The translations under genes were made by a program, and so were the position numbers. From Gammaproteobacteria bacterium (GTDB taxonomy: Bacteria > Pseudomonadota > Gammaproteobacteria > Steroidobacterales > Steroidobacteraceae): 64,000 bases of DNA. The stretch spans positions 88,167-152,166 of the forward strand of contig JANYHD010000010.1 in the NCBI GenBank assembly GCA_025359205.1, given 5' to 3'. The notes beneath the pieces were generated by a model. That model did no database searches. It saw only the letters and a list, made by a program, of their open reading frames with translations, and was not told the DNA's origin. Shown here piece after piece: positions 1-9,508 of this stretch. Positions within the stretch are counted from its first letter, which is position 1. Each line of letters begins with the position of its first letter.

Positions 1-480
1 ACACGGCGCATCCGCGCCACCGACGCGGACGCCGCCTGGTGCGCACGCGTGCTGGGCGGAGAGACCCTGAGCCGCGACCTCACGGCCATGGAGCTGCTGC
101 GCCGCCCGGGCGTCGGCTACGACGACGTGCAGGAGCTGCTCGGTCCAGAAGCATCCGAGGCCACCTATACCGCGGCCGACTTCGCGGACGACGATCGCCT
201 TGCTCCGCAGTTGCGCACAGCGCTCGAAGTGCGCGCCCGCTACAGCGGCTATATCGAACGCGCGCAGGAAGAGATTGAGCGTGCCCGGCGCAACGAACTC
301 ACTCCGCTGCCGCCGGACCTCGATTACCGAGCGCTCGCCGGGCTGTCGAACGAAGTGCGGCAAAAGCTCGTGGCAATCCGCCCCGCCACGCTCGGGCAGG
401 CCGCGCGTGTGCCGGGCGTGACGCCGGTCGCCGTCTCCATCCTGCTGGTGCACCTTAAGAAACGGCGCCTGAGCGCTTAA
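1..480 (+). CDS. mnmG: MnmG (GidA), C-terminal part
   Basis: This is the C-terminal ~159 residues of the tRNA uridine-34 5-carboxymethylaminomethyl modification enzyme MnmG, an FAD protein that works with MnmE. The frame is open from base 1, so the gene starts upstream of the window. The conserved tail is visible: [17 protein letters not shown], then [17 protein letters not shown], then [19 protein letters not shown] and a basic LKKRRLSA end. This C-terminal domain contacts MnmE and tRNA. The usual partner rsmG does not follow; an SPFH gene does. Confidence 0.93.
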   Translation, partial: TRRIRATDADAAWCARVLGGETLSRDLTAMELLRRPGVGYDDVQELLGPEASEATYTAADFADDDRLAPQLRTALEVRARYSGYIERAQEEIERARRNELTPLPPDLDYRALAGLSNEVRQKLVAIRPATLGQAARVPGVTPVAVSILLVHLKKRRLSA

Positions 481-493
481 TACTCCCTGCACT

Positions 494-512
494 GGCGGCG
501 CCTTACGCCGCC
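494..512. terminator. GC-rich hairpin after mnmG
   Basis: GGCGGCG at 494-500 pairs with CGCCGCC at 506-512 around a 5-base loop, 14 bases after the mnmG stop. No T-run follows, so it is at best a weak intrinsic terminator or an RNA 3' end stabiliser. Confidence 0.3.
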
Positions 513-568
513 CCCAGCCGGCGGGTGTATGCTCACCGGCTGCAGCCCCTGCTGCCGGAGTACGTCAA

Positions 569-1504
<936 letters not shown>

Positions 1505-1515
1505 TGGAGCAAGCG

Positions 1516-1959
1516 ATGATCGACTTTGCATCCGGTCTGCAGTGGTGGCATTGGTGGATTGCCGCGGCGTTGCTGGGCATCGTCGAGGCGCTGATGCCGG
1601 GCGCAGTGGCCATCTGGTTCGCGGCCGCGGCGGCCGTGGTCGGCGCACTGCTGCTGGTGATCCCGCTCAACTGGCAGCTGCAGCTGGTGCTGTTCGGCGC
1701 GCTGTCGCTGAGTGCGCTGGCCGCCTGGCGTTACTGGAAGCGTGAACACCCCGAGACTTCCACGTTGCCGCGGCTGAACCAACGTTCGGCCCAATACATC
1801 GGTGAGGTGTGCGTGCTCAGCGAGCCGATCGTGCAGGGCTCGGGCAAGGCGCGCGTGGGCGATGGTTTCTGGAAAGTCCGCGGGCCGGACCTGCCGGCTG
1901 GCACGCCGGTACGGGTCACGTCGGTTGAGGGAGTCGTGCTGATCGTCGAACCGACCTAG
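1516..1959 (+). CDS. NfeD-family membrane protein
   Basis: A 147-residue short-form NfeD (YbbJ-like) protein. It has hydrophobic helices (about 10-30, 38-55 and 60-75) and a C-terminal OB-fold domain with the typical region QRSAQYIGEVCVLSEPIVQG, then GDGFWKVRGPDLPAGTPVRV. It is the membrane partner of the upstream SPFH protein. The ATG at 1516 is preferred because GGAG at 1506-1509 sits 6 bases before it; a GTG at 1504 in frame would overlap the upstream stop. Confidence 0.88.
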   Translation: MIDFASGLQWWHWWIAAALLGIVEALMPGAVAIWFAAAAAVVGALLLVIPLNWQLQLVLFGALSLSALAAWRYWKREHPETSTLPRLNQRSAQYIGEVCVLSEPIVQGSGKARVGDGFWKVRGPDLPAGTPVRVTSVEGVVLIVEPT

Positions 1960-1986
1960 GCAAGACCTGGTGTCGAGGAGGGAGCG

Positions 1987-2415
1987 ATGGCAACGGTAGC
2001 GCAATTGCTGGGCCAGAAGCCGCGGAGCATCTACAGCGTCACCCCGGACGCGCCCGTGCTCGAGGCAATTCGGGCAATGGCGGAACACAGTGTCGGCGCG
2101 CTGCTGGTGATGCAGGGCGACAAGCTCGCCGGCATCGTTTCGGAGCGCGACTATGCCCGCAAGGTGATCCTGAAGGGGCGCTCGTCGAGCGACACGCCGG
2201 TGAAGCAGATCATGACGGCCGAGGTGATCACCGTCGAGCCGGGCCAGAGTACGCAGCAGTGCATGCAGATCATGACCGATCGCCGCGTGCGCCACCTGCC
2301 GGTGGTCGAGGGCGGGCGCGTGCTAGGAATGCTCTCGATCGGCGATCTGGTTCGGGCGGTGCTCGCCGAACAGGCGCAGACGATCGAGCAGCTGGAAAAC
2401 TACATTCATCATTGA
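1987..2415 (+). CDS. CBS-domain protein (tandem CBS pair)
   Basis: A 142-residue cytoplasmic protein made of two CBS domains (about residues 10-65 and 75-135), with SVGALLVMQGDKLAGIVSER in the first and RVRHLPVVEGGRVLGMLSIG in the second. CBS pairs bind adenosine nucleotides or related ligands; no enzyme domain is attached, so it is probably a stand-alone sensor. A GAGGAGGGAGCG stretch gives a strong ribosome site. It follows the SPFH-NfeD pair on the same strand, but a functional link is not shown. Confidence 0.88.
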   Translation: MATVAQLLGQKPRSIYSVTPDAPVLEAIRAMAEHSVGALLVMQGDKLAGIVSERDYARKVILKGRSSSDTPVKQIMTAEVITVEPGQSTQQCMQIMTDRRVRHLPVVEGGRVLGMLSIGDLVRAVLAEQAQTIEQLENYIHH

Positions 2416-2852
2416 GCGGCCGCGGATGAGCTTACGCCCAGCCGGGCCGCGGCGACCCGACGCTGCAAGTCCCGCAACACCCATGACGACCAGAGGCGCG
2501 CGGCGCCACTGGGCATCAGGGTGGACTTCGATCGCGGGACTTTCATGGTCGGGACCTTCATGGCTGTCGTTCAGGCTACGATTGAAGTCGTCGAGGCGGC
2601 GAAAATCGCGATCTGGACTACCGTCACGAGTACCGCGGCGAGGAAACCCAGGCTCTTATGCGTGTTCATGATATTTCTCCTGTCAAATCGGGTTGAAGAC
2701 TCTGTATCCAGTGAACCCGCCAACGCTGTAGAAGTTGCACGTTGCACAGGGTTCCTTTCAGTGATGGCAAGTGTGCGCGGGCGGCCTCACAACAGCGAAC
2801 GCGATACCTGAATGACACATCAGAAAAACTGAACGATCATGGAAGCATGCAC
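2416..2852. other. Sparse region with one short ORF
   Basis: About 440 bases between the CBS gene and the YeeE gene. The only item I can support is the short minus-strand ORF at 2571-2669. The open frames on the plus strand here have no family resemblance and no good ribosome sites. The base composition is less GC-biased than in the flanks, especially around 2660-2850, which must hold any promoter for the YeeE gene. Confidence 0.5.
2571..2669 (-). CDS. Short hydrophobic ORF, possible gene remnant
   Basis: A 32-residue frame begins MNTHKSLGFLAAVLVTVVQ and is one hydrophobic segment, like an N-terminal signal anchor. It has a near-ideal ribosome site (AGGAGA, 6 bases before the ATG). After the TGA the same frame stays open for about 50 more codons, to the stop complementary to 2413-2415, so it may be the start of a small exported protein cut by a premature stop. 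I do not recognise the family. A genuine small membrane peptide is the alternative. Confidence 0.35.
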   Translation of the reverse strand: MNTHKSLGFLAAVLVTVVQIAIFAASTTSIVA

Positions 2853-3284
2853 ATGATCGACTGGGCCTCATTCACGCCGGGCAGCGCGCTCGTCGGCGGC
2901 TTGCTTATCGGTATCGCCGCAGCGCTGCTGGTGCTGCTGAACGGCCGCATCGCCGGCATCAGTGGCATCGTCGGCGGATTGTTGCGCCCATCCAGTGGCG
3001 ATATCTCATGGCGCGCGGCGTTCCTCGCCGGCCTGATCGGCGCGCCGCTGGTCTACACCGCGTTCGCAAAATTTCCTGCGGTGAGGATTGATGCCGGCTA
3101 TCCGTTGCTGATCGTGGCGGGCCTGCTGGTCGGTGTCGGTACGCGCTATGCCGGTGGCTGCACCAGCGGGCACGGTGTGTGCGGCATCTCGCGGCTGTCG
3201 CTGCGCTCGCTGTTCGCGACGCTGGCGTTCATGGCCGCGGGCGTCGTGGCCGTGTCTCTCATGCGTCACGTGATCAACGCCTGA
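2853..3284 (+). CDS. YeeE/YedE-family transporter, first half
   Basis: A 143-residue membrane protein with the first-half YeeE/YedE (sulfur/thiosulfate transport) fold. It has four hydrophobic segments and the conserved cysteine motif GGCTSGHGVCGISRLS at about residues 97-112, where the Cys residues line the thiosulfate path in characterised YeeE. The ATG at 2853 is chosen because GGAAG lies about 8 bases upstream; an ATG at 2847 in frame is too close to it. The matching second half should be the next gene, but that one is abnormal. Confidence 0.87.
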   Translation: MIDWASFTPGSALVGGLLIGIAAALLVLLNGRIAGISGIVGGLLRPSSGDISWRAAFLAGLIGAPLVYTAFAKFPAVRIDAGYPLLIVAGLLVGVGTRYAGGCTSGHGVCGISRLSLRSLFATLAFMAAGVVAVSLMRHVINA

Positions 3285-3293
3285 GCCCAGCGC

Positions 3294-3533
3294 ATGTACG
3301 CACTCGCATCATTGCTGAGCGGATTGGTGTTTGGGCTGGGCCTGATGATCTCGGGCATGGTCAACCCTGCCAAGGTGATCGGCGCGCCGATGCCGGATCC
3401 AGCGCGCAGAAAATTCGATTTGCGCTGCCTGTTCGGCAGCCTCGCCTTCGGCGTCGGCTGGGGCATGGCCCTGTTCGAGCTGGTGGAGCGCATGCGTGAC
3501 GCGCGCGGCAGCCACTCACCGAGCAAGGATTGA
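3294..3533 (+). CDS. YeeE/YedE second half, internally shortened; possibly a pseudogene
   Basis: A 79-residue product that begins like the partner YeeE/YedE half (LLSGLVFGLGLMISGMVNP) and later resumes with FDLRCLFGSLAFGVGWGMA. Full-length relatives have about 135-145 residues. Here the central part (normally a WDPSL-type loop and a helix) and the conserved cysteine segment after GWG (normally GFCPGPAL) are missing, and the end is hydrophilic and unrelated. It starts 9 bases after the first half, so it is or was its partner. It is likely nonfunctional as a transporter half, though a shortened variant cannot be excluded. Confidence 0.6.
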   Translation: MYALASLLSGLVFGLGLMISGMVNPAKVIGAPMPDPARRKFDLRCLFGSLAFGVGWGMALFELVERMRDARGSHSPSKD

Positions 3534-3536
3534 GCG

Positions 3537-4709
3537 CTGTCGAAGCGGCCACAATTCAGCCTGGATGCGCTGGGCGCCGCAGCCGCAGCCGCAGCCGCGG
3601 TCGCGGTCGTGGCATTGGCCGGCTGCGGTGCGCGCCAGGCAGCGGGCCATGCAGCTGACAGTGCGGCTGGCTCCGCAGAGCCCGAAGAAAAAGTACTGAA
3701 CGTCTACAACTGGTCGGACTACATCGCTCCCGAGCTGGTGCGTGCCTTCGAGCGGGAATACGGCATCAAGGTCAACTACGACGTCTACGATTCCAACGCG
3801 ATACTCGAAACCAAGCTGCTGACCGGCAAGACTGGTTACGACGTGGTGGTGCCGACCGGCGCGTTCATGGCGCGCGAGATACCGGCCGGCGTGTTCATGA
3901 AGCTCGACAAGTCACTGCTGCCGAACCTGCGCAACATCGATGCAGAGATATTGCGGCAGAGCGAGCCCTTCGACCCAGGCCACGAACACGGCGCCCACTA
4001 CCTGCTGAGCACATCGGGCGTGGGCTACAACGTGGCGATAGTCGCTGCCGCGATGCCGGACGCGCCGGTGGACAGCCTGCGCATGCTGTTCGATCCCGCG
4101 GTGATCCGGCACTTCCAGACGTGCGGCATCACTTTCATCGACGCGCCCGATGAAGCCGTGAACACAGTGCTGCTGTATCTCGGTCGCCAGCCCAACAGCG
4201 AGCGGCCCGAGGATCTCGCTGCGGCGGAACGGGTGTTGATGGCCATACGTCCCTACGTGCGCACCATCGATGCCACGAAGTACATCGAGGATCTCGCCAA
4301 CGGCGACATCTGCCTCGTGTTCGGCTGGAGCGGCGACGTCGGGCAGGCGGCGACGCGGGCGCACGAAGCGGCAAACGGCCATGTCATCCGCTACAGCATT
4401 CCGCGCGAGGGCGCGATGATGTATTTCGATTACCTCGCGATCCCGGCTGATGCGGCGCATCCGCGCGGCGCGCACCTGTTCATCGACTACATGCTGCGCG
4501 CGGACGTGGCCGCCAGGAACGCCAACTTCCTGCGCTACGCGACTGCGAACGCGGCCGCCTATTCGCTCATCGGGCGCTCGCTCTACAATGATCACAATAT
4601 CTATCCGACGGCAGAGGCGCGGGCGCGGCTGGTGCCGGACCTGCCGCGCTCGCAGGCCTACACCCGCGAGCTGACGCGCATGTGGACGCGCTTCAAGGCC
4701 GGACGTTAG
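3537..4709 (+). CDS. Polyamine ABC transporter-type substrate-binding lipoprotein (PotD/PotF family)
   Basis: A periplasmic solute-binding protein of the spermidine/putrescine family: VLNVYNWSDYIAPELVRAFE at the start of the mature part, then YDVYDSNAILETKLL, TGYDVVVPTG, KLDKSLLPN and FDYLAIPADA. There is a lipobox LAGC with Cys at 3624-3626, preceded by SKRPQFSLDAL and an Ala/Val-rich stretch. A GTG at 3609 would leave only five residues before that Cys. The full signal needs a start near 3537, where a CTG stands 7 bases after AAGGA; no ATG, GTG or TTG in frame fits. No permease or ATPase gene is adjacent, so it is an orphan binding protein here. Confidence 0.82.
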   Translation: MSKRPQFSLDALGAAAAAAAAVAVVALAGCGARQAAGHAADSAAGSAEPEEKVLNVYNWSDYIAPELVRAFEREYGIKVNYDVYDSNAILETKLLTGKTGYDVVVPTGAFMAREIPAGVFMKLDKSLLPNLRNIDAEILRQSEPFDPGHEHGAHYLLSTSGVGYNVAIVAAAMPDAPVDSLRMLFDPAVIRHFQTCGITFIDAPDEAVNTVLLYLGRQPNSERPEDLAAAERVLMAIRPYVRTIDATKYIEDLANGDICLVFGWSGDVGQAATRAHEAANGHVIRYSIPREGAMMYFDYLAIPADAAHPRGAHLFIDYMLRADVAARNANFLRYATANAAAYSLIGRSLYNDHNIYPTAEARARLVPDLPRSQAYTRELTRMWTRFKAGR

Positions 4710-4729
4710 CGCCGGTCGCCAGCGCGCGC

Positions 4730-5686
4730 TCAGCCTCTTTGCACGCGAGTAACGTGGCGGCGAAACTCCGACGTTGCCATCAGCTGCTTGCAGCGCTCGA
4801 ATCGACCGATCGAGTAATCCCAGAAGTCGTCAAGCGGATTGTGGTTGGCGTGCTGGATCAGGCCCCACAGCGTCCACAGCAGGTCGCACATCGCCTTGTA
4901 GATGACAATGCGCCCACGATCGGCGGGGCGTGCCTCGCCACCGAAGTAGGCGCGGATCATCTGCTCGTCCTGTGCGGCATCGAACCTGCCCTCGACCGAC
5001 AGGTCGCCCAGGTCCCAAAGTGGGTCGTTCATGCCGGAGTATTCCCAGTCGACCAGCCACATGCGCTCGCCGGTGTCGAGGAAGTTCTCGCACAAGGGGT
5101 CGCAATGACAGGCCACGCTCGGCAGCGCGTGTGCCGCGAGCGCGGCACGCACCACGCTGGCTTCCTCCACTACGTCGTGGTACCCCAAAGGCAGCATAGT
5201 TTCCTTGCCCGCCAGTACCTTCAGGTAATCGTCGATCATCGCGAACAGCTCGAAGCGAAAGTTGAACACGGCGTCAGAACTGTGGAGCTTCCGCAGCACC
5301 TCGCCCGCGCGCGCCGGCGCGCGCGCGATTGTGCGAAAATTATCCGGCGTCATGGTCACCGCGTTCTCGACCAGCCGAGTCACCATCACGCCGGTGACGG
5401 TGTCAAAGTGCAAAACCGCAGGGCTGACCTGCACCCGCGCCGTCTCGCGCGCTGCCTGCGCCTCGTGGCTGCGATTGATGTATTCCTCAGTGCCCTTGCC
5501 GGGCACGCGCAGCACGTAGTGCTGCGCTCCAGCGTCGATGCGGAACACCAGGTTGGTGAGGCCACCCAGCCGCGTCAGCGCGAGCTGGCTGCGATCGGCC
5601 GGTGCGAACAGGGCGAGGCCATCGAGGATCTGCCGCGCCAGCACGAGGCCGTGATCGTTGGTGCTCGTGCTTTCAGCGGCACTCAT
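4730..5686 (-). CDS. Choline/ethanolamine kinase-like phosphotransferase
   Basis: A 318-residue protein-kinase-fold small-molecule phosphotransferase. Visible are a nucleotide-binding start (RLGGLTNLVFRIDAGAQHYVLRVPG), the catalytic loop HCDPLCENFL (Brenner H-x-D-x4-N pattern) and the metal-binding DWEYSGMNDPLWDL. Choline kinases and related enzymes share this pattern. The ATG at 5686 overlaps the stop of the dehydrogenase gene as ATGA, so the two are translationally coupled, which fits a role in choline-derived or methylated-amine metabolism. The substrate is inferred only. Confidence 0.82.
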   Translation of the reverse strand: MSAAESTSTNDHGLVLARQILDGLALFAPADRSQLALTRLGGLTNLVFRIDAGAQHYVLRVPGKGTEEYINRSHEAQAARETARVQVSPAVLHFDTVTGVMVTRLVENAVTMTPDNFRTIARAPARAGEVLRKLHSSDAVFNFRFELFAMIDDYLKVLAGKETMLPLGYHDVVEEASVVRAALAAHALPSVACHCDPLCENFLDTGERMWLVDWEYSGMNDPLWDLGDLSVEGRFDAAQDEQMIRAYFGGEARPADRGRIVIYKAMCDLLWTLWGLIQHANHNPLDDFWDYSIGRFERCKQLMATSEFRRHVTRVQRG

Positions 5687-8100
5687 GCCCGGAGCCGCTC
5701 CATCTTCGGGTCGTAGAGGCAACGCGGGCCGCGGGTCGCAGCGTAAGCCTGGCCAAAAGCCTCGATGCTGAATGAGGTCTCACCGGCGGTTGCTGCGGGC
5801 AGGTAGCCGAAGGCAATGGTCTTGCCCAGCGTATGCCCGTAGCCGGCGCTCGTGGTCGAAGCGACGACCTCGCCATCGTGGAGGATCGCTTCGCCGCCGT
5901 GGAAGGGCGCGTAGCCCTCGACCGTGAACGAGCAGAGCTTGCGCGTCACGCCCTCGCTCTTGGCGGTCAGCAGCGCCGCGCGGCCGATGAAGTCGCCTTT
6001 GCCGAGCGCCACGCAGAAGCCGAGTCCCGCCTCGTAGGGGTTGTAGTCGGGCGAAATATCGCCGGACCAGTATAGGTAGCCCTTTTCCAGGCGGGCGGAA
6101 TCGATGGCGCGATAACCGGCGTTGGCGATGCCGTAGGGCTGGCCTGCCTCCCACAGCGCCTGGTACACGCCCGCCGCATTCTCCTGCGGTATATAGAGTT
6201 CGTAGCCCAGCTCGCCGACGTAGCCGATGCGCACGGCGAGCGCGCTGGTATCGGCGACGTCAATCCGCCGCGCGCTGAGAAACGGGAAAGACTCGCTTGA
6301 AAGATTGTCATCGCTGGCGGATTGCAGGATGTCACGCGCCATTGGCCCGCACAGGTTCAGCGTCGCCAGGCTGTCGGTGACTTCGCGGATCGTCACGCCC
6401 GCGCTCAGGTGCTGCGCCACCCAGCCCGAGTCGCGCACGCCGAAGCCCGCGCCGGTGACGAGATAGAAATGATCCGGCTCGGCATGAATCAGCGTCACGT
6501 CGGCCTCGATGCCGCCGCGCGCATTGCAGAGCTGCGTATACACCGCCTTGCCGGCTGGTCCACTGAGGTCGTTGGCTGCAATGCGCTGCAGGCTTGCTGT
6601 GGCGTCGGTCCCAGTGATCTCAAACTTGGCGAAGGAGCTCTGGTCGATCAGCGCGGCGCGCTGGCGAATCGCGGCGAGCTCCGCGGCTACCGGCTGGAAC
6701 CAGTTGGGCTTGCCCTCGAAGGAGGGTGCGTCGCGCGCTTGCGTGCCGGAGGGCGCAAACCAGTTGGGACGCTCCCAGCCCGCCTTCGTGCCGAACACCG
6801 CGCCGGCGCGCCGCAGCGGTTCGTGCAAGGGCGAGAGTCGCAGGTTGCGCGCGGCCTGCGCTTCTTCGAGCGGCCAATGGATCTTGTAGTAGGCGCCGTA
6901 GGCCTCGATGGCGCGCTTCTCGAGATAGCGCGGTTGCGCCTGCACGCTGGAAAAGCGGCGCACGTCGAAGGGCCACAGGTCCATGCCGGCGTCGCCGTGC
7001 AGGATCAGGTTCGCGAGCGCGAGGCCTGCGCCGCCCGAGGCGGCAATGCCGGCCGTGAAGCCGCAGGCCAGGTAGAAATTGTCGAGGCCAGGGGCGAGGC
7101 CAATGAGCGGCTCGCCATCGGCGGATACCGGAATCGGTCCGTTGATCACGGTCTGGATGCCGATCTCGTTCAGCACCGGCAGCCGCGTCGCGGCGGGCAG
7201 CGCGAACAGCTCGAGCCGGTCCATGTTGGGCGGCAGCAGCTCGCGTGCGAAGGAAAAGGGCGGCATGCCGCGGTGGAAACCGCTCGTGCCGTCTTCCCAA
7301 CCGCCGATCGCAAACGAGCCGGTGTCGGGCTTGAGGTAGAAATTGTTGTCCGGGTCGCGGACAGTGGTGAGGCCGGCCTCGAAGCTCAGTTTCTTCTCGG
7401 TCAGAAAGTACTGGTGCTCGACCACGCTGGTGGCCAGATCAACACCGGCCATGCGGCCGACGCGCTTCGCCCACAGGCCGGCGCAGTTCACCAGGATGTC
7501 GCAGCCGATCGTGCCGGTGTTGGTGACCACGCCCACGGCGCGGCGCCCGTCGAGCGCGATGCTATCCACGCACACGCCCTGTTCGATTTTCGCGCCGTAG
7601 GCGCGCGCGCCCTTGGCATAGGCCATCGTCAGCGAATAGGGATCGATGTAGCCATCGCCCGGAATGAAGGCCGCGCCCTCTAGCCCCGCGGTGCTGATGA
7701 ACGGGAAGCGGTTCTTCGCCTCGGCCGCGGACAGCGCATGGCAATCGACGCCGAAGCTCTTCGCCTGGCCCATCGAGCGGCGGATCTCGCTCCAGCGTGA
7801 CTTGCTGCCCGCGAGGCGGAGGCTCCCCACCTTCTTCCACGAGATCGCCTGGCCGGTTTCCTCCTCCAGCCGGTCGAACACGGCGACCGAGTTCTGCATC
7901 AGTCGCGTCAGGTTCTTCTTGCCGCGCAGCTGGCCAACGAGTCCGGCGGCGTGCCAGGTGCAACCGTGTGTGAGCTGCGCCTTCTCGACCAGCAACACGT
8001 CTTTCCGGCCGGCGCGGGCGAGGTGGTATGCGAGCGCGGTGCCGATGGCGCCGCCGCCAATAATCAAAATATGCACATGTCGATCGGCGTGGAATGTCAT
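5683..8100 (-). CDS. Dimethylglycine/sarcosine dehydrogenase-like FAD enzyme with GcvT domain
   Basis: An 805-residue two-part enzyme. The N-terminal DAO-type FAD domain has a dinucleotide fold (HILIIGGGAIGTALAYHLA) and LTHGCTWHAAGL, where His50 matches the covalent flavin-attaching His of dimethylglycine dehydrogenase. The C-terminal half (about 430-800) is a GcvT-like folate-binding domain (SSFAKFEITGTDA, RIGYVGELGYELYIP, RLEKGYLYWSGDI). Family members oxidatively demethylate N-methylglycines and pass the one-carbon unit to tetrahydrofolate. The ATG at 8100 has GGGTGAG upstream. The permease gene lies 4 bases upstream and the phosphotransferase overlaps downstream. Confidence 0.9.
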   Translation of the reverse strand: MTFHADRHVHILIIGGGAIGTALAYHLARAGRKDVLLVEKAQLTHGCTWHAAGLVGQLRGKKNLTRLMQNSVAVFDRLEEETGQAISWKKVGSLRLAGSKSRWSEIRRSMGQAKSFGVDCHALSAAEAKNRFPFISTAGLEGAAFIPGDGYIDPYSLTMAYAKGARAYGAKIEQGVCVDSIALDGRRAVGVVTNTGTIGCDILVNCAGLWAKRVGRMAGVDLATSVVEHQYFLTEKKLSFEAGLTTVRDPDNNFYLKPDTGSFAIGGWEDGTSGFHRGMPPFSFARELLPPNMDRLELFALPAATRLPVLNEIGIQTVINGPIPVSADGEPLIGLAPGLDNFYLACGFTAGIAASGGAGLALANLILHGDAGMDLWPFDVRRFSSVQAQPRYLEKRAIEAYGAYYKIHWPLEEAQAARNLRLSPLHEPLRRAGAVFGTKAGWERPNWFAPSGTQARDAPSFEGKPNWFQPVAAELAAIRQRAALIDQSSFAKFEITGTDATASLQRIAANDLSGPAGKAVYTQLCNARGGIEADVTLIHAEPDHFYLVTGAGFGVRDSGWVAQHLSAGVTIREVTDSLATLNLCGPMARDILQSASDDNLSSESFPFLSARRIDVADTSALAVRIGYVGELGYELYIPQENAAGVYQALWEAGQPYGIANAGYRAIDSARLEKGYLYWSGDISPDYNPYEAGLGFCVALGKGDFIGRAALLTAKSEGVTRKLCSFTVEGYAPFHGGEAILHDGEVVASTTSAGYGHTLGKTIAFGYLPAATAGETSFSIEAFGQAYAATRGPRCLYDPKMERLRA

Positions 8101-8104
8101 CGAC

Positions 8105-9508
8105 TCACCCTGCTGCCGCGGGCGGTTGGCGCGCGGCAAAAGTGCGCCGGGCCCGCCAGTAGTACAGCGCACCGGCGCACTGCAGCCCGCCGATGACGGC
8201 GATCAGCTTCGCCGCAAACAGCCCGGCATTGTCCACCTTGACGATCGGAAACACGGATAACACAACGAACAGCAGCGTCATCACGAATCCGGAAGCCGCG
8301 GCCACGCGCACTCCCCAGCCGGGTTTTTCACCGCGCGCCACGAGCGGAATCGCAAACATCACCAGATACGCGCCGGCGAAACACAGCAACGATGCGTTGA
8401 GCAGCAACTGGTACGACTCCTGGTTGCCCGCCCCGGTTATGGCCGTGAGCGTGAGCACCATGATGACCGCGCTCGCGAATAATACCGAGCCGACCGGAGT
8501 GCGGTAACGCTCATCGAGGCGGCTGAACCACGGCGGCAGCAGGTGATCCCAGCCGGCGACCATCGGCATGCGGATCATGATGCTGAAATAAAGCGACTTC
8601 TGCGCCAGGGTGGCCACGATCAGTATCGCGACTGCTATGGCTATCAGCCGCGGAAAGCTGATGTTCAGCACCTGAATGCCGGGTGCGATCAGGTCGACGG
8701 TGTCGGGGCGCGAATACGCCAGTACGCTCGCAGTCCCCAGTATCATCATGAGTCCGATCAACGGTGCCGACGCCCAGATGGAGCGGCGGATGAGCTTCGA
8801 GGTATCTGCGCTGCGGCATTCGCCGGCGAAAATCGCCACAGCGTCGACCCCGCACAGTGCGCCAAAGCTCATCTTGCCCAGCAGGTTCAGGTTCATGAGC
8901 GAAAGGGCAGGCAGCGCCAGCGAGACCGGCGCCGTCGTGGCGCTGCCGCCAAACCAGCGCGGCAGCGCTGCCAGTATCACGGCGACGAACAGCAGCACGA
9001 AGCCGAGCCCGCCAACGTTGTTGACCCACCGGCCGATCGTGAGGCCGCGCCAGGCCACCAGCGCCAGACCGCAGGTGATCACAAAGCTTAAGGCCAGGAT
9101 CATGAGCTTGTCTGCAGCGATCCAGGCGGCCTGTGGTCCCAGCGCATACGCGGCCATCTGGAGGATCGCGAGGCTCAGTGTCGGGAACAAAAAGGCGCAG
9201 TTGAGCCAGATGTTCATCGCGACCAGGAACCCGGCCAGTGGCCCAAAGCGCAGTTTGGCCCATTGATACAGCCCGCCCTCCAGCGGCATTTCCCGGGCGA
9301 GGTGCGCGACGACGATGCCCGAGGGGATGTAGAACAGCATGACCGCCAGCAGCCAGAACACCAGGTGCGCAGGGCCCAACTGTGCGGCCGTGCCGATCCA
9401 GGTGAAGGCGATGACGTTCAGGATCTGGATGCTGACGAGATCGGCGAGCCGGAGCTCCTTCTTGAGCTCGGCGCTGCGCTGCTCAACCTGTTGCGCGGCG
9501 TCAGACAC
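8105..9508 (-). CDS. APC-superfamily amino acid/amine permease
   Basis: A 467-residue carrier with about 12 hydrophobic segments, beginning LRLADLVSIQILNVIAFTWI and containing MPLEGGLYQWAKLRFGPLAGF, the early APC signature. The GTG at 9508 overlaps the end of the hydrolase gene by 8 bases; an upstream ATG would extend deep into that gene without family support. It sits between a serine hydrolase and a methylglycine-type dehydrogenase, so an amino acid or methylated amine substrate is plausible but not read from sequence. Confidence 0.85.
   Translation of the reverse strand: MSDAAQQVEQRSAELKKELRLADLVSIQILNVIAFTWIGTAAQLGPAHLVFWLLAVMLFYIPSGIVVAHLAREMPLEGGLYQWAKLRFGPLAGFLVAMNIWLNCAFLFPTLSLAILQMAAYALGPQAAWIAADKLMILALSFVITCGLALVAWRGLTIGRWVNNVGGLGFVLLFVAVILAALPRWFGGSATTAPVSLALPALSLMNLNLLGKMSFGALCGVDAVAIFAGECRSADTSKLIRRSIWASAPLIGLMMILGTASVLAYSRPDTVDLIAPGIQVLNISFPRLIAIAVAILIVATLAQKSLYFSIMIRMPMVAGWDHLLPPWFSRLDERYRTPVGSVLFASAVIMVLTLTAITGAGNQESYQLLLNASLLCFAGAYLVMFAIPLVARGEKPGWGVRVAAASGFVMTLLFVVLSVFPIVKVDNAGLFAAKLIAVIGGLQCAGALYYWRARRTFAARQPPAAAG

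Noticed and set aside
3579..3602. GCAGCC triplet-type repeats
   Set aside because: Ala-coding run in the lipoprotein signal; ordinary low complexity in GC-rich DNA.
4682..5716. 344-codon open frame on the plus strand
   Set aside because: It is the complement of the phosphotransferase gene, which has clear kinase motifs; the plus frame is rich in Arg/His/Gln as expected from antisense of GC-rich coding DNA.
6322..7683. 453-codon plus-strand open frame
   Set aside because: Antisense of the dehydrogenase gene, no family features.
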